NCBI GenBank assembly: GCA_019057775.1
Contig: JAHLWT010000062.1
Span: 1 to 48,159 of the forward strand
Reading direction: 5' to 3'
DNA length: 48,159 nucleotides
Source: Promethearchaeota archaeon
GTDB lineage: Archaea; Asgardarchaeota; Lokiarchaeia; Sigynarchaeales; SOKP01
The position numbers were made by a program, and so were the translations under genes. Below the pieces are notes generated by a model that worked only from the letters and a program-made list of their open reading frames with translations, was not told the DNA's origin and searched no databases. Positions 8,756 to 17,661 of the stretch are shown in pieces (the stretch's first letter is position 1; each line of letters begins with the position of its first letter).

Positions 8756-9598
8756 ATGGATGAAGCTTTGAATAATTGGTTAAAGATTTTTAATATTATT
8801 GATCTTGATTTAAAAAAATTAAAAGTAGCATTTATGCATGGCTCTATAAAAGGTTTAGGTCAGGATGTTGAGGACTATGAAAGATTAGAGTTTCTTGGAG
8901 ATGCTGTACTGGATTTAATCGTTTCAGAGAGGTTATTTCTAAGTTCAAAGTTCGATGAGGACACCATGACAAGAATAAGAAGCCATTTTGTAAAGACAGA
9001 ATCCTTATCAGAATTATTTGATTTGATAGATATTAAACCTTTTATAAAATATGTCGGTACAGAACTACAAGCAAGCATGAAAGAAGACATAATGGAAGCG
9101 TTTTTTGGAGTATTATTTTTAGAAAAGGGATACAAAAAATGCCAAGATGTTTGGGACTTGATAATGGAACGTACTGGATTTGAACAAAAAATCGTGGATA
9201 AATTTTTCGGGGCTGATAATACAATTATACACGACATTTCTGCAGAAGAACAAATTAAATTTCAAAAATTGCATGAATATTATTCAATAATCCAATTAAA
9301 TACAAAACAAGATGCTATAAGTATTCTTCAAGATTTATCTCAAAAACAATGGAGGAGTGATGTTTTTAGACCTGAGTATATTAAAGTTAATGAAAGTGGT
9401 CCACCACATGATAAGATATTTGAGTACAAAGTTGAAGTAAAACTTAATTTCGAAAATATCATGTCTATTGATTCTAGTTTCGATATTCTAAAGGATCTTA
9501 AAACAGTTGAGGGTTTTGGTAAATCAAACGGAGTAAAAAGTGCTAAAATGAAAGCTGCTCAAGATGCTTGCGATAAAATTTTCCTATCTTATCTCTAA
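8756..9598 (+). CDS. rnc: Ribonuclease III
   Basis: The protein (280 residues) is a double-strand-specific endoribonuclease. The signature ERLEFLGDAVLDLIV spans residues 42-56, and E42, E45, D49, D111 and E114 (in EDIMEAFFG) match the catalytic set known from bacterial RNase III. The second half, from about residue 160, ends in a helix with SAKMKAAQDACDKIFLSYL, as in double-stranded RNA-binding domains, although the region is longer than usual. A good Shine-Dalgarno (AGGAGTGA, 8741-8748) precedes the ATG. RNase III is patchy in archaea, which mostly use other enzymes for rRNA maturation, so horizontal origin is plausible. The gene stands alone on the plus strand with unknown genes around it. 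Processing of structured RNA or defence against double-stranded RNA are both possible. Confidence 0.93.
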   Translation: MDEALNNWLKIFNIIDLDLKKLKVAFMHGSIKGLGQDVEDYERLEFLGDAVLDLIVSERLFLSSKFDEDTMTRIRSHFVKTESLSELFDLIDIKPFIKYVGTELQASMKEDIMEAFFGVLFLEKGYKKCQDVWDLIMERTGFEQKIVDKFFGADNTIIHDISAEEQIKFQKLHEYYSIIQLNTKQDAISILQDLSQKQWRSDVFRPEYIKVNESGPPHDKIFEYKVEVKLNFENIMSIDSSFDILKDLKTVEGFGKSNGVKSAKMKAAQDACDKIFLSYL

Positions 9599-9711
9599 TT
9601 TAATCATTAATTATAGTTCAACAACTTCTTGGATTCAAAAATTCATGCAGAAAATTATAAAAATAATAGTTGACTAAATGAAAATAAAAAGACAAGAACT
9701 ATAAAATAAAC

Positions 9712-10419
9712 ATGTTAGAAAATAAAGTATCGGAGTTAGAGAAAAGGTTAAATGAATTAGAGGAAGAAAATAAAGCAACTCGTAAATTATTAGACGAATT
9801 GATATATCATTTTATGAATGAAATAGGGACAGGAATAGTTACAGGAACTAGTTATGACCATGAACATGTTATGATTCCAAGGAATGTTAAGAAAGCCATG
9901 TTAGACTCTATACGGTACACACATTCAACAGACACAGAAGAGATAATTTTTGGTAAAAATTACTATGAAAAGCTAGAATTAAGGAAATATGAGATGCATG
10001 AAAGAACCGAAAAACTTGAAGGCATTATTGAGGAAATGACTGAAGAAGAATGTGAAAAAAGGTTAAATAAGGTCTTCCAAGCAGAGGTTAAAAAGTTTAT
10101 AGAACGCGCAGGAGAGGATCCTGAGCACATAAAGAAAAATTTAGAGCGTCTTATAAAGCACGAGCCTTCTCTACTGTTAAATCTTCTAACAGTAATAACT
10201 CGAAGTTCAGAAGGTTTATGGCCAATATTTGATAAGATTAGAGAAAAAAAGGAACTTGAAATAGATCAGTTTAGAGAAGAATTCATGAAACCGTATTTAG
10301 AAAGATATGAAGAGATAAATCTTATGATTGAAAAGCAAAAAGAGACAGAAAAGCTTGCAATAATTAAGGAAAAGGAAGCAGAACTAAAAAGATTGAAGAA
10401 AGATTTTAATGCGGAATAG
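9712..10419 (+). CDS. Coiled-coil protein of unknown function
   Basis: I do not recognise this 235-residue protein. The N-terminal ~30 residues are a clean heptad coiled coil (KVSELEKRLNELEEENKATR). A short segment around residues 40-60 (GIVTGTSYDHEHVMIPRNVK) may be a folded element. From about residue 95 onward the chain is helical and highly charged, ending in another coiled coil rich in Glu and Lys. No signal peptide, transmembrane segment or catalytic motif is visible. It begins 113 bases after the RNase III stop on the same strand, so it may or may not share that transcript. Intact length and normal codon use argue for a real gene. Confidence 0.65.
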   Translation: MLENKVSELEKRLNELEEENKATRKLLDELIYHFMNEIGTGIVTGTSYDHEHVMIPRNVKKAMLDSIRYTHSTDTEEIIFGKNYYEKLELRKYEMHERTEKLEGIIEEMTEEECEKRLNKVFQAEVKKFIERAGEDPEHIKKNLERLIKHEPSLLLNLLTVITRSSEGLWPIFDKIREKKELEIDQFREEFMKPYLERYEEINLMIEKQKETEKLAIIKEKEAELKRLKKDFNAE

Positions 10420-10488
10420 CTCATTATTAATTTCTATCGTTCTTATATTATATCAAGAAACTTAGTGTGAATTCTTTTTTATCGACTA

Positions 10489-10953
10489 TTAGATGGTAAC
10501 ATGTTCTTTTGGAAATTTACTATAGATTTGTTCTGCGGGCACCCTAGCACCAGTAGAGTACAAAAACCAGCCAAATTCTTCTTCGTTATACGCCATACCG
10601 TAAGCATGCAACTCGAATTCATGTGATTTGCGCATGGTGCCTACGAAACCGAGTAATAAATCGAGTATGGTAAGCCAAAGGTTTTGTCCCTCTTCATCAT
10701 TCTCATCAACCGGCTCTTCTGGCATGCGTTCATAGCCGTATAGCGTTGCCATGCAGCTCCTTCCCTCATAATTCTTAAAAAAGTTTACTTCAGGTTCCAT
10801 GACGTTAACTAAAGATGGGAAATACTGTCGATGTTTTTCCATGGAATTCTTCGTAATAGGCAGGTAAAAATCTCGCACTTCCTCCTCAACTTCGACCCTG
10901 TTAATATCTAAAAAAATTTGTGAATAAAAATATTGTTTCTTAAATCCTGACAT
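10489..10953 (-). CDS. Unknown 154-residue protein with atypical base composition
   Basis: The product is not recognised. It is an acidic, soluble protein with an N-terminal beta-like stretch (KKQYFYSQIFLDINRVEVE), a central acidic loop (EEPVDENDEEGQN) and a mostly helical core (LWLTILDLLLGFVG). The segment ends FGWFLYSTGARVP. Base composition is noticeably richer in G and C than the neighbouring genes, which hints at a different origin. It sits 41 bases downstream of the DUF262-HNH gene on the same strand and may be its operon partner, or may be independent; the sequence does not decide. Start ATG at 10953. Confidence 0.6.
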   Translation of the reverse strand: MSGFKKQYFYSQIFLDINRVEVEEEVRDFYLPITKNSMEKHRQYFPSLVNVMEPEVNFFKNYEGRSCMATLYGYERMPEEPVDENDEEGQNLWLTILDLLLGFVGTMRKSHEFELHAYGMAYNEEEFGWFLYSTGARVPAEQIYSKFPKEHVTI

Positions 10954-10994
10954 TTTTTTGGATGTTTTACCCCATATTCAAATTTTAAAAAGAC

Positions 10995-13268
10995 TTAAAT
11001 TTTGAAATCCTCAACTTTCAGCGTTATTCTATTAGGGGCTCTTAATTTCATTTTTTTTATAGCATTTTGAGCTTGGATTATTAACCATTTTTCAAGATAA
11101 TTCCTTAAAAAGTTCATTGCATCACTACTTATCCATGCATCACTCATCATATCTTTAATTATATGCCATATTCTCGAATAATTGAATTCAAGTTCTCCTA
11201 GAGGAGTATTTAGTTCAATATTCTTCATCTCTGAATCATTTTCTTTAACTTCCTTAATCATAACGAATGAAATTTTCTTTCGGTTATTTTTATTTAGTTT
11301 TTCAGATAATTTATGACAAACCAACTTAGTTTTGTTTAATAGAATATAATCACAGTATTCAATAACTTCTCCTGCAATCCTCTCATGATAAGGCTTGATA
11401 ATTCTTCTAATTTCTGCATGTACGAATTTTCTTTTTGTTGAATATTTGTTAAATATTTCTTCTTGATCTAATGGTGGACTTATTTCGATTAATTCACTCT
11501 CTTTTTCACTTTCTTCTTCATAATCCGACAATTTGAGAATTTTTTGAAATTCTTGGAATAAAAGATTTTTTCTCTTTTGTAAAAATGTTCTAAAATTATC
11601 AAAATTTAGTGATATATCTGAGGGAATATGATTGTCTTGGAAATATCGATTTCTTGTGCTTTCATTTGGATATTGTTCTTCACACCATTCTAAAAAGTCT
11701 TTAGATCCTTTCATTTCATTTTTGATGCCTTTTAATAATTGGAGATTTCCAATGAAATTATAGTTTTCTTGATAAAATTCGATATCTTTTTCGCTAACTC
11801 CTTTATTTGTTAGTTCTCTTTTCTTAAAAAATGCCTTTGGATAAATGTGATCCTGATGGAACTTTTTTGTATAATTTAAGTCAGGATATAAAAGAGATAA
11901 TACTGAGAAAGTATGTTTTTGGCCATATTTGTAGGATAATAAACCTTGAATATCATCATCAAAAAAAATTAATGATTTATTACCTCCTCTGAAATGGTTG
12001 ACAATTTTCCCTAATGGAAAAGAACTTAAATTTTCTTTTATGATTGTTCTAATAGGTCTCAAAACATTATCTGGTTGTCCACTAAATGCTCTTTTAATTA
12101 AGGAAAGATTTAACCATTTTCGGATTAGATTTCTATCATTGATATAGTTAAAATTGTCTAAAAAATTCCTAGGTACATCTTTCTTAAGAATATAATAAGC
12201 AATCGGGATCAAAGCATTATTCGAAGTTAAATTCTGGAAGTTGTATCCAAAACTGGATACCAGTTCAACTGTCATTCTTATTGCAGCTTTTATTTCATTC
12301 CATTTAGTTTCAATATCTTCCATATTCTCTTTATTAAAATTATCAACTCTATAAGCAATATTTCTTAAATCTATTAGGACTAGACAACTCTTTAAAATAA
12401 AATCTTTATTAAAAAGAAATCCATCTCCAATACTATTTATTTCATCAACAAATTCAGTTATCTCCTTCCTAGCATCAAGATCTTTCCATTTTGCTATCGA
12501 AGTTGAGAGTAATAAATCAGAATTACTCAATTGAGTTCCTCCACTATTTATCCTGATAAAAATATTTAGAATTTTATTTAGATCTTGGGCAACTACTAAG
12601 TAATATGTAATTAATTTCTCGCTCACTATTATCGAAAATAATTGGGTTAAACATTTATCTGCATATTGAAAATCAATTATCTTTTCCTCTCTTAAGAATG
12701 TACTTATATCATAGTGATTTTTAAATTCAAGTATCTTGCTAACTTCAAACCAATAAATGCTTGGTGGCTGTTTAATAGCATCTTGAAGTTTTAAAAATTG
12801 AAAATCATATTCTAAATCAGGTTTAACAGGTTTGGACAATATATTAATATATAATTTTTTTTCTGGAAAAGCTGATTCATCACTCCATTGTTTTCGGGGA
12901 ATTTTTTCGGCATAAGATCCTTTAAGTCCAATAAATAATGCAGTGAGTCTTTGCTGTCCATCTAAAACTGCATTTAATTTGCTTTCCCCGGATATATTTG
13001 CTTTTGGATTACTTTTTTTCTTTTTTTCATGATAATTTTTAATAAATTCGTAAAAATCAAACTTGTTTATATTTTCCTCACTTACTGTCCAAAACAGAAA
13101 CGAGCCTATTGGATAACCCCTCATTAATGAGTCAAATAGTTTTATCATTTGTTCCGTACTCCAGACAAATTCTCTTTGTATTGCTGGAAGAAGAAGTTTT
13201 CTTTGATACACTGATTCTACAACGCTTTTAATTGTTAAACTATAATAACCTGGTTCTGTTATTTCCAT
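10995..13268 (-). CDS. GmrSD-like DUF262 + HNH (DUF1524-type) endonuclease
   Basis: The 757-residue protein has the architecture of GmrSD-like type IV restriction enzymes. The DUF262 ParB-like domain spans about residues 15-250: LPAIQREFVWSTEQM at 27-41, the nucleotide-binding motif LDGQQRLTALF at 102-112, and RINSGGTQLS at 239-248. An HNH/DUF1524-type nuclease follows, with FHQDHIYPKAF at 470-480 and a later asparagine-containing NFIGNLQLLKGIKNEMKG. The C-terminal ~180 residues form an extra helical domain that I do not recognise. GmrSD enzymes use a nucleotide to cleave modified (glucosylated hydroxymethylcytosine) phage DNA; whether this one has that specificity is unknown. It is on the minus strand downstream of the CARF-HTH gene, separated by 151 AT-rich bases, within a series of defence-type genes. 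Confidence 0.85.
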   Translation of the reverse strand: MEITEPGYYSLTIKSVVESVYQRKLLLPAIQREFVWSTEQMIKLFDSLMRGYPIGSFLFWTVSEENINKFDFYEFIKNYHEKKKKSNPKANISGESKLNAVLDGQQRLTALFIGLKGSYAEKIPRKQWSDESAFPEKKLYINILSKPVKPDLEYDFQFLKLQDAIKQPPSIYWFEVSKILEFKNHYDISTFLREEKIIDFQYADKCLTQLFSIIVSEKLITYYLVVAQDLNKILNIFIRINSGGTQLSNSDLLLSTSIAKWKDLDARKEITEFVDEINSIGDGFLFNKDFILKSCLVLIDLRNIAYRVDNFNKENMEDIETKWNEIKAAIRMTVELVSSFGYNFQNLTSNNALIPIAYYILKKDVPRNFLDNFNYINDRNLIRKWLNLSLIKRAFSGQPDNVLRPIRTIIKENLSSFPLGKIVNHFRGGNKSLIFFDDDIQGLLSYKYGQKHTFSVLSLLYPDLNYTKKFHQDHIYPKAFFKKRELTNKGVSEKDIEFYQENYNFIGNLQLLKGIKNEMKGSKDFLEWCEEQYPNESTRNRYFQDNHIPSDISLNFDNFRTFLQKRKNLLFQEFQKILKLSDYEEESEKESELIEISPPLDQEEIFNKYSTKRKFVHAEIRRIIKPYHERIAGEVIEYCDYILLNKTKLVCHKLSEKLNKNNRKKISFVMIKEVKENDSEMKNIELNTPLGELEFNYSRIWHIIKDMMSDAWISSDAMNFLRNYLEKWLIIQAQNAIKKMKLRAPNRITLKVEDFKI

Positions 13269-13419
13269 TTCAAATACCTTTTAAATTTTCATTTCATACT
13301 TTATGTTTTTCATATTTTTAAACTAAATTTTACTCTTTTGATGATTATAGTGCTATTTTTGTCAAAACCCAAACAAATATTTTTTAATAAATTTAATATT
13401 TTTTTGATTTCATTTAATT

Positions 13420-14232
13420 CTAATTCAATTTAATATATAAATTCTGTAAGAAAAATGCTATTCCTAAATAACTAATAGTAATAGTTTTTTCTTTTTTATC
13501 TCTTGGATTAGGAAAAATCTCAAGAGCAGACAAATTTTGTAGTTTCTTAATATATCCGTTGATCGAACCACGAGTTAGAGGACTATTTTTCTTCTTTTCC
13601 AGAGTCTTTCTTAATTGTTCTAAAGAATTATACTTTTTTATTTTTGCTAATACAAGATGGTCATTAAAACTATATTCTTGAGAGAAAAAATCTTCGACAG
13701 AATAATCTGGTTCGAAAAAAAGTTCTAAAAATTCAAACTGCTTACCTGTGATATTGTTAAATGGTAGAGTAATAAGTTCTACATTTGAATTAATCCCTAC
13801 TTCCTCATTGCCTTCATATTTATAATCAGCGTGAATAATTTTTGTGCTAGTTATTGAACATGCAATATAAAACCAAATACTCATATATCTCAATCCCCCT
13901 GATATGTTGACAACAACATTTTTATACCCAATTTGTTTTTGTTGGAGAATTAAATATATAAGCTGTGCGACTGGTTTGGTTTGAATATGAAAATCAAATT
14001 CAACATATTCCACAGCAACCTTTCTCTGTTCATACATTCTTATTAGTTCGGAAAGGATTTTTAGAGCTTCTTCAGTCCCAGAAAGTTTCTCTTTTTCGGT
14101 TACGAAGATTATTTTATGAACAATCTCTTTATCTATAGAAAGAGTTAACTTGAAAGAAGAGTGTCCCACTAAAACGATTTGGCAATTGGTATCATTCATG
14201 ATTAAAGCTCTAGTTAATAGTCTTTTAATCAT
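13420..14232 (-). CDS. CARF-domain winged-helix regulator, Csa3-like
   Basis: The 270-residue protein resembles Csa3-type regulators. The N-terminal Rossmann-like CARF domain spans about residues 15-160, with beta strands QIVLVGHSS and KIIFVTEKEKL and the diagnostic VVVNISGGLRYMS loop (107-118). The C-terminal ~75 residues form a winged helix (YNSLEQLRKTLEKKK, then SPLTRGSINGYIKKLQ). CARF domains bind cyclic oligoadenylates made by type III CRISPR systems, or related ligands, and steer the HTH domain. There is no cas gene, CRISPR array or nucleotide cyclase in this window. It is divergent from the nurA-OLD-herA-mre11-rad50 operon with 175 bases between starts, so control of that operon and of itself is a reasonable inference. 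The ATG at 14232 lies close behind a TATA-like element; an internal ATG at 14199 is possible. Confidence 0.8.
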   Translation of the reverse strand: MIKRLLTRALIMNDTNCQIVLVGHSSFKLTLSIDKEIVHKIIFVTEKEKLSGTEEALKILSELIRMYEQRKVAVEYVEFDFHIQTKPVAQLIYLILQQKQIGYKNVVVNISGGLRYMSIWFYIACSITSTKIIHADYKYEGNEEVGINSNVELITLPFNNITGKQFEFLELFFEPDYSVEDFFSQEYSFNDHLVLAKIKKYNSLEQLRKTLEKKKNSPLTRGSINGYIKKLQNLSALEIFPNPRDKKEKTITISYLGIAFFLQNLYIKLN

Positions 14233-14407
14233 TTTTTATTCCTATAAATATTGTTATTAATGAATTAATATATTTTCTTTTAAATATATCTACTTTACAA
14301 TAATTATGATCACAAAAATATATATGTATTGAGTAATATTTTTCAAATAAGATAAAAAAGTGTTGCGAATAAATAATTATCAATAAGGCGAAAAAAAGTA
14401 AATAATT
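14233..14407. promoter_or_regulatory. Divergent promoter region between CARF regulator and nurA operon
   Basis: This 175-base AT-rich region serves both directions. For the minus strand, AAGAAAATATATTAA (about 14265-14279, complement) resembles a BRE/TATA box and would start transcription just ahead of the CARF gene. For the plus strand, CAAAAATATATATGTATT (14313-14330) is the best TATA candidate, giving a leader of about 50 bases before nurA. A short dyad, ATTAAT-GA-ATTAAT (14256-14269), overlaps the minus-strand element and could bind a dimeric regulator, but such motifs are common in AT-rich DNA. All roles are inferred. Confidence 0.4.
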
Positions 14408-15541
14408 ATGAACACCAACGGTAAAAAATCCCCTCTAAAAGAATGTATCCAGTTTATTGAAGAATGTAAGAAAGAAGGATTGAAAGGTGATACTCCTTAT
14501 AGCGAAGGAGAAGAAGGTGAAAGCTTCGATATTACCGGGGATAGAATTTTTAAGATTCCTGAGTGTGACGAGAAGAGAAAACTTGGTTTTGTTGATGGCG
14601 GGACCGCTTCAATCTTGAGTGCTTCAGATTTTAGTATTAGTCTAACAAGAATCGCAGGAGCTATTTTTGAAAATAATAACATTATTGATCTCGAAGAAAT
14701 TCCTGAAGTAATCGAATTCTATTCAGCTACAATTTTAGAACCTTTAGATGATGGAAAAATTGCATACAATATACAACTATTTCCACGTGAACCAGAGTTT
14801 AAGGAGTTTCTACCAACAGACGAAATCATAATTAAAATGGAAGAAGTAAGGATGTTATACGGATTTCGATTCAGACCAATTATTGAAGCATTTGGAGGTG
14901 TAGCAATGAGGTTTGCTGAGTGGTTTTATGCTACGAAATTTATTGAGGCCGAGTTAGAAAGTGGGGATATTTTTGTGAGGGATGGATCTCTTCAGACAGG
15001 ATATAAAGATGAAGTTCTTTTAGTAAGAGATTTGCAATCATTGGCCGAAGAAAAGAATGTATATATAACCGGATTATCAAAGAGTTGTAGGTTAATTACT
15101 AAAAATGGAGATTCTTTAATATCTTTAATTGATATGATTGCCAGTGAGAAATATCCAAAAGAAAAATGGTATTATCATCCAATATATAAAATGACTAAAG
15201 CCGATAATTTAGCAGATGTATATTTCGTCAAACTTCATAAAGAGGCTCGTTCACCCTTTCGGTTTGATATATTTTTGGATCAATCAAATAAGCTAAGTCA
15301 ACAAGAGAAAGAAGTAATTATCGCAAACTTAGCACAGAATTCAAATGCATTATCATTTCCTGGATACCCTTATGGATTAATAAAAGTAGATCAACTATCA
15401 CGGGTCGGAGTGCGGGAAATGGAACCTCAAAAAATTCAGATACTTTCTGAGTTTGATCCTAACATTTATGAAAAGTATATATTACCGCGTATTCGTTCTA
15501 TCGATGCGCATGATTTATTAAATGCAATAAGAAAAAATTAG
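14408..15541 (+). CDS. nurA: NurA 5'-3' nuclease
   Basis: A 377-residue NurA-family nuclease, an RNase H-fold enzyme that works inside the HerA hexamer to resect DNA ends in archaeal double-strand-break repair. The first metal motif is LGFVDGGTASIL (D63) and the second is GDIFVRDGSLQTGY (D192). The C-terminal part has FPGYPYGLIKVDQLSRVG, as in other NurA proteins. It is the first gene of a plus-strand operon followed after 18 bases by an OLD-family gene, then herA, mre11 and rad50. Transcription probably starts in the AT-rich region shared with the divergent CARF regulator. No strong Shine-Dalgarno is present before the ATG. Confidence 0.9.
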   Translation: MNTNGKKSPLKECIQFIEECKKEGLKGDTPYSEGEEGESFDITGDRIFKIPECDEKRKLGFVDGGTASILSASDFSISLTRIAGAIFENNNIIDLEEIPEVIEFYSATILEPLDDGKIAYNIQLFPREPEFKEFLPTDEIIIKMEEVRMLYGFRFRPIIEAFGGVAMRFAEWFYATKFIEAELESGDIFVRDGSLQTGYKDEVLLVRDLQSLAEEKNVYITGLSKSCRLITKNGDSLISLIDMIASEKYPKEKWYYHPIYKMTKADNLADVYFVKLHKEARSPFRFDIFLDQSNKLSQQEKEVIIANLAQNSNALSFPGYPYGLIKVDQLSRVGVREMEPQKIQILSEFDPNIYEKYILPRIRSIDAHDLLNAIRKN

Positions 15542-15559
15542 AAGAGTGTAAGCAATGTC

Positions 15560-17623
15560 ATGAAAATTTGTCATATTACCATAGAGAATTTTCGTTCTCT
15601 TGATAACTTTGATGAGGAAGTAGGAAAGCATAATATAATTGTAGGAAAAAACAATACAGGTAAATCAAATTTATTATGGGCTATTTATTATTTCTACAAT
15701 CCAAAGAATCTCTCTGGAGACGATTTTATAATAAGACAAATTGATGATGAAGAGAGTGAAAAGAAGCTCCAAATTACACTGACATATGATAATTTAACTG
15801 ATATAGAGCAAAATAACAACAAAATGTATTTCTTTGATGGAAAAATAAAAATTAAGTTAGAAGCAGGGATTGATAATGACGGAAAACTTAATTATGAGCA
15901 TCATGGATATGTAAAAAGCTATATACCATCATATCCCCGTGATTTTGACGAAGACCTTAAAACTCTTCTTGAGAATAAAAATCCAGGACGACCTGACTTT
16001 GATAGAGATGAAGAACTAAAGAATATTATGAAAGAATTAGTCCCACGTGGTAAAATTACCAAGGATAATATGATAACAATAAAGGAAACCTATTTTGTAA
16101 ACCATCCCGAAATCGAAAAAGATAGAATTGAACTTTTAAGCGAAACAAAATATCAAGGATTTGTAAAAACAAATAATCCTAAGATAATTGGCGAATGTTA
16201 TTTTATTCCTGCAATAATGGATCCCAAAGAAGAACTTCAAGCAACAAAATCAACTTCTCCTGTTTACCAAATGATAAGATCAATTCTTAGTGACATTGAA
16301 GCTGAAGATGTAAAAAAAAATTTCAGAGATATTCAAAAACAAGTAAAGAAAGAAAGACACACAAAAATGAATATCCTTAGAGATAAATTTAATGAAGAGC
16401 TTAAATTATTTAATACCTCAGTTGATATCAACCTTCAGGATGTGGAAATTAGTGAAGCTTTTCCTTTGCATATAGATATTATTTTTAATGATGGTGTTCC
16501 TACACCTCTTAATAATAAAGGAACCGGCCTTCAGAGATATGCACTTTTTAAATTTTTAAAAATTAAAAATGAATTGAACTTAGGACAAGATATTTCATAT
16601 ATACTTCTATTTGAAGAACCAGAAGCGCATTTACATCCTCAGTTTCAAAGAGAAATTGCTAAAATATTAAGAAATTTGAGTGACCTTCCTAATTACCAGA
16701 CGTTTCTAACTTCACATTCTCCACAATTTATAGACTTACTCAATTTAGATTATGTATTTTTATTCAATAAAGAAAAAGAGTGTACAAAATCTAATAAGTG
16801 TGAACTTCATTTAACTGAGATTAAGGAAGAAATTAAGACCCTATTGTTATTTGATCCTAATGTAAAAGAAATATTCTTTTCAGAGAAGATTGTCTTAATA
16901 GAAGGACCTTCAGAAGAAATAGTTACGAATATCTTGATTCAAGAAGGAAAACTTGATGTATCAAATGTCTCCATTATAAACGCAAGGGGAAAATATAACA
17001 TTCCTCGTTTTTTGAAAGTTTTCAATTCCATTGGAATCCCGTATACAGTGTTATTAGATGAAGATCCATACTTCTTACCAAATTATACAAAAAAAAGTCC
17101 TTCGAAAATTACAGGCAAACGAAATGCATATAAGAAAACAATAGAAATTGCAAATTTGGTCAAAGAGTCACTAGGCAAAATTATTGTTATATCTCCTAAT
17201 TTAGATAAATTTCTAGGGGTTTCAACAAGCCAAAGTGAAAATTTGGGCAAACCTACAGCGATTTATGAAAAATATAAAGAATTGGAAGAAAAAAATGATG
17301 AAATCATTGAAAAAATTGAGGGTTTTTTTAACCTCCTTATCAATCCCGAAAATTTGGAGCATAAGATATCTAATCCAGATGGTTCAAAATGGGAATTTCA
17401 AGATGAAAGCTCAGTTTCAGTCCCACAACCAAATTTTAATGATCTTAAAGAAGCAGTAAAGCAAAAGATAAAAGTCTATAGAGGAATTCATGATAGTTTA
17501 TCGAATAATGAATTAGAAGAATTGAAAAATTTGTTTAATCTTAAGAAAAAAAATACCAAAAAGAGTGCCATATCAAGAAAGGGTACTTTGAATAATTGGT
17601 TTAAAGAAAATACAAGTAAATGA
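15560..17623 (+). CDS. OLD-family ATP-dependent nuclease (ABC ATPase + TOPRIM)
   Basis: The protein (687 residues) combines a split ABC-type ATPase with a C-terminal TOPRIM nuclease. Walker A is GKNNTGKS (29-36). A signature-like loop, NNKGTGLQRYALF, lies at about 318-330, Walker B is YILLFEEPEAHLHP (347-360), and the H-loop is TSHSP (384-388). The TOPRIM domain begins IVLIEGPSEE (444-453), with the acidic cluster VLLDEDP near residue 500. OLD-family enzymes act as nucleases in phage exclusion and in defence modules; in vivo substrates are mostly unknown. Its place between nurA and herA, 18 and 38 bases from each, is unusual: the standard archaeal operon holds nurA, herA, mre11 and rad50 only. 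This suggests either a recruited accessory nuclease or a defence-type variant of the repair operon. Confidence 0.88.
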   Translation: MKICHITIENFRSLDNFDEEVGKHNIIVGKNNTGKSNLLWAIYYFYNPKNLSGDDFIIRQIDDEESEKKLQITLTYDNLTDIEQNNNKMYFFDGKIKIKLEAGIDNDGKLNYEHHGYVKSYIPSYPRDFDEDLKTLLENKNPGRPDFDRDEELKNIMKELVPRGKITKDNMITIKETYFVNHPEIEKDRIELLSETKYQGFVKTNNPKIIGECYFIPAIMDPKEELQATKSTSPVYQMIRSILSDIEAEDVKKNFRDIQKQVKKERHTKMNILRDKFNEELKLFNTSVDINLQDVEISEAFPLHIDIIFNDGVPTPLNNKGTGLQRYALFKFLKIKNELNLGQDISYILLFEEPEAHLHPQFQREIAKILRNLSDLPNYQTFLTSHSPQFIDLLNLDYVFLFNKEKECTKSNKCELHLTEIKEEIKTLLLFDPNVKEIFFSEKIVLIEGPSEEIVTNILIQEGKLDVSNVSIINARGKYNIPRFLKVFNSIGIPYTVLLDEDPYFLPNYTKKSPSKITGKRNAYKKTIEIANLVKESLGKIIVISPNLDKFLGVSTSQSENLGKPTAIYEKYKELEEKNDEIIEKIEGFFNLLINPENLEHKISNPDGSKWEFQDESSVSVPQPNFNDLKEAVKQKIKVYRGIHDSLSNNELEELKNLFNLKKKNTKKSAISRKGTLNNWFKENTSK

Positions 17624-17661
17624 ATGTATAAATTTTAAAAATTATAAAACAGTAAAAAAAA

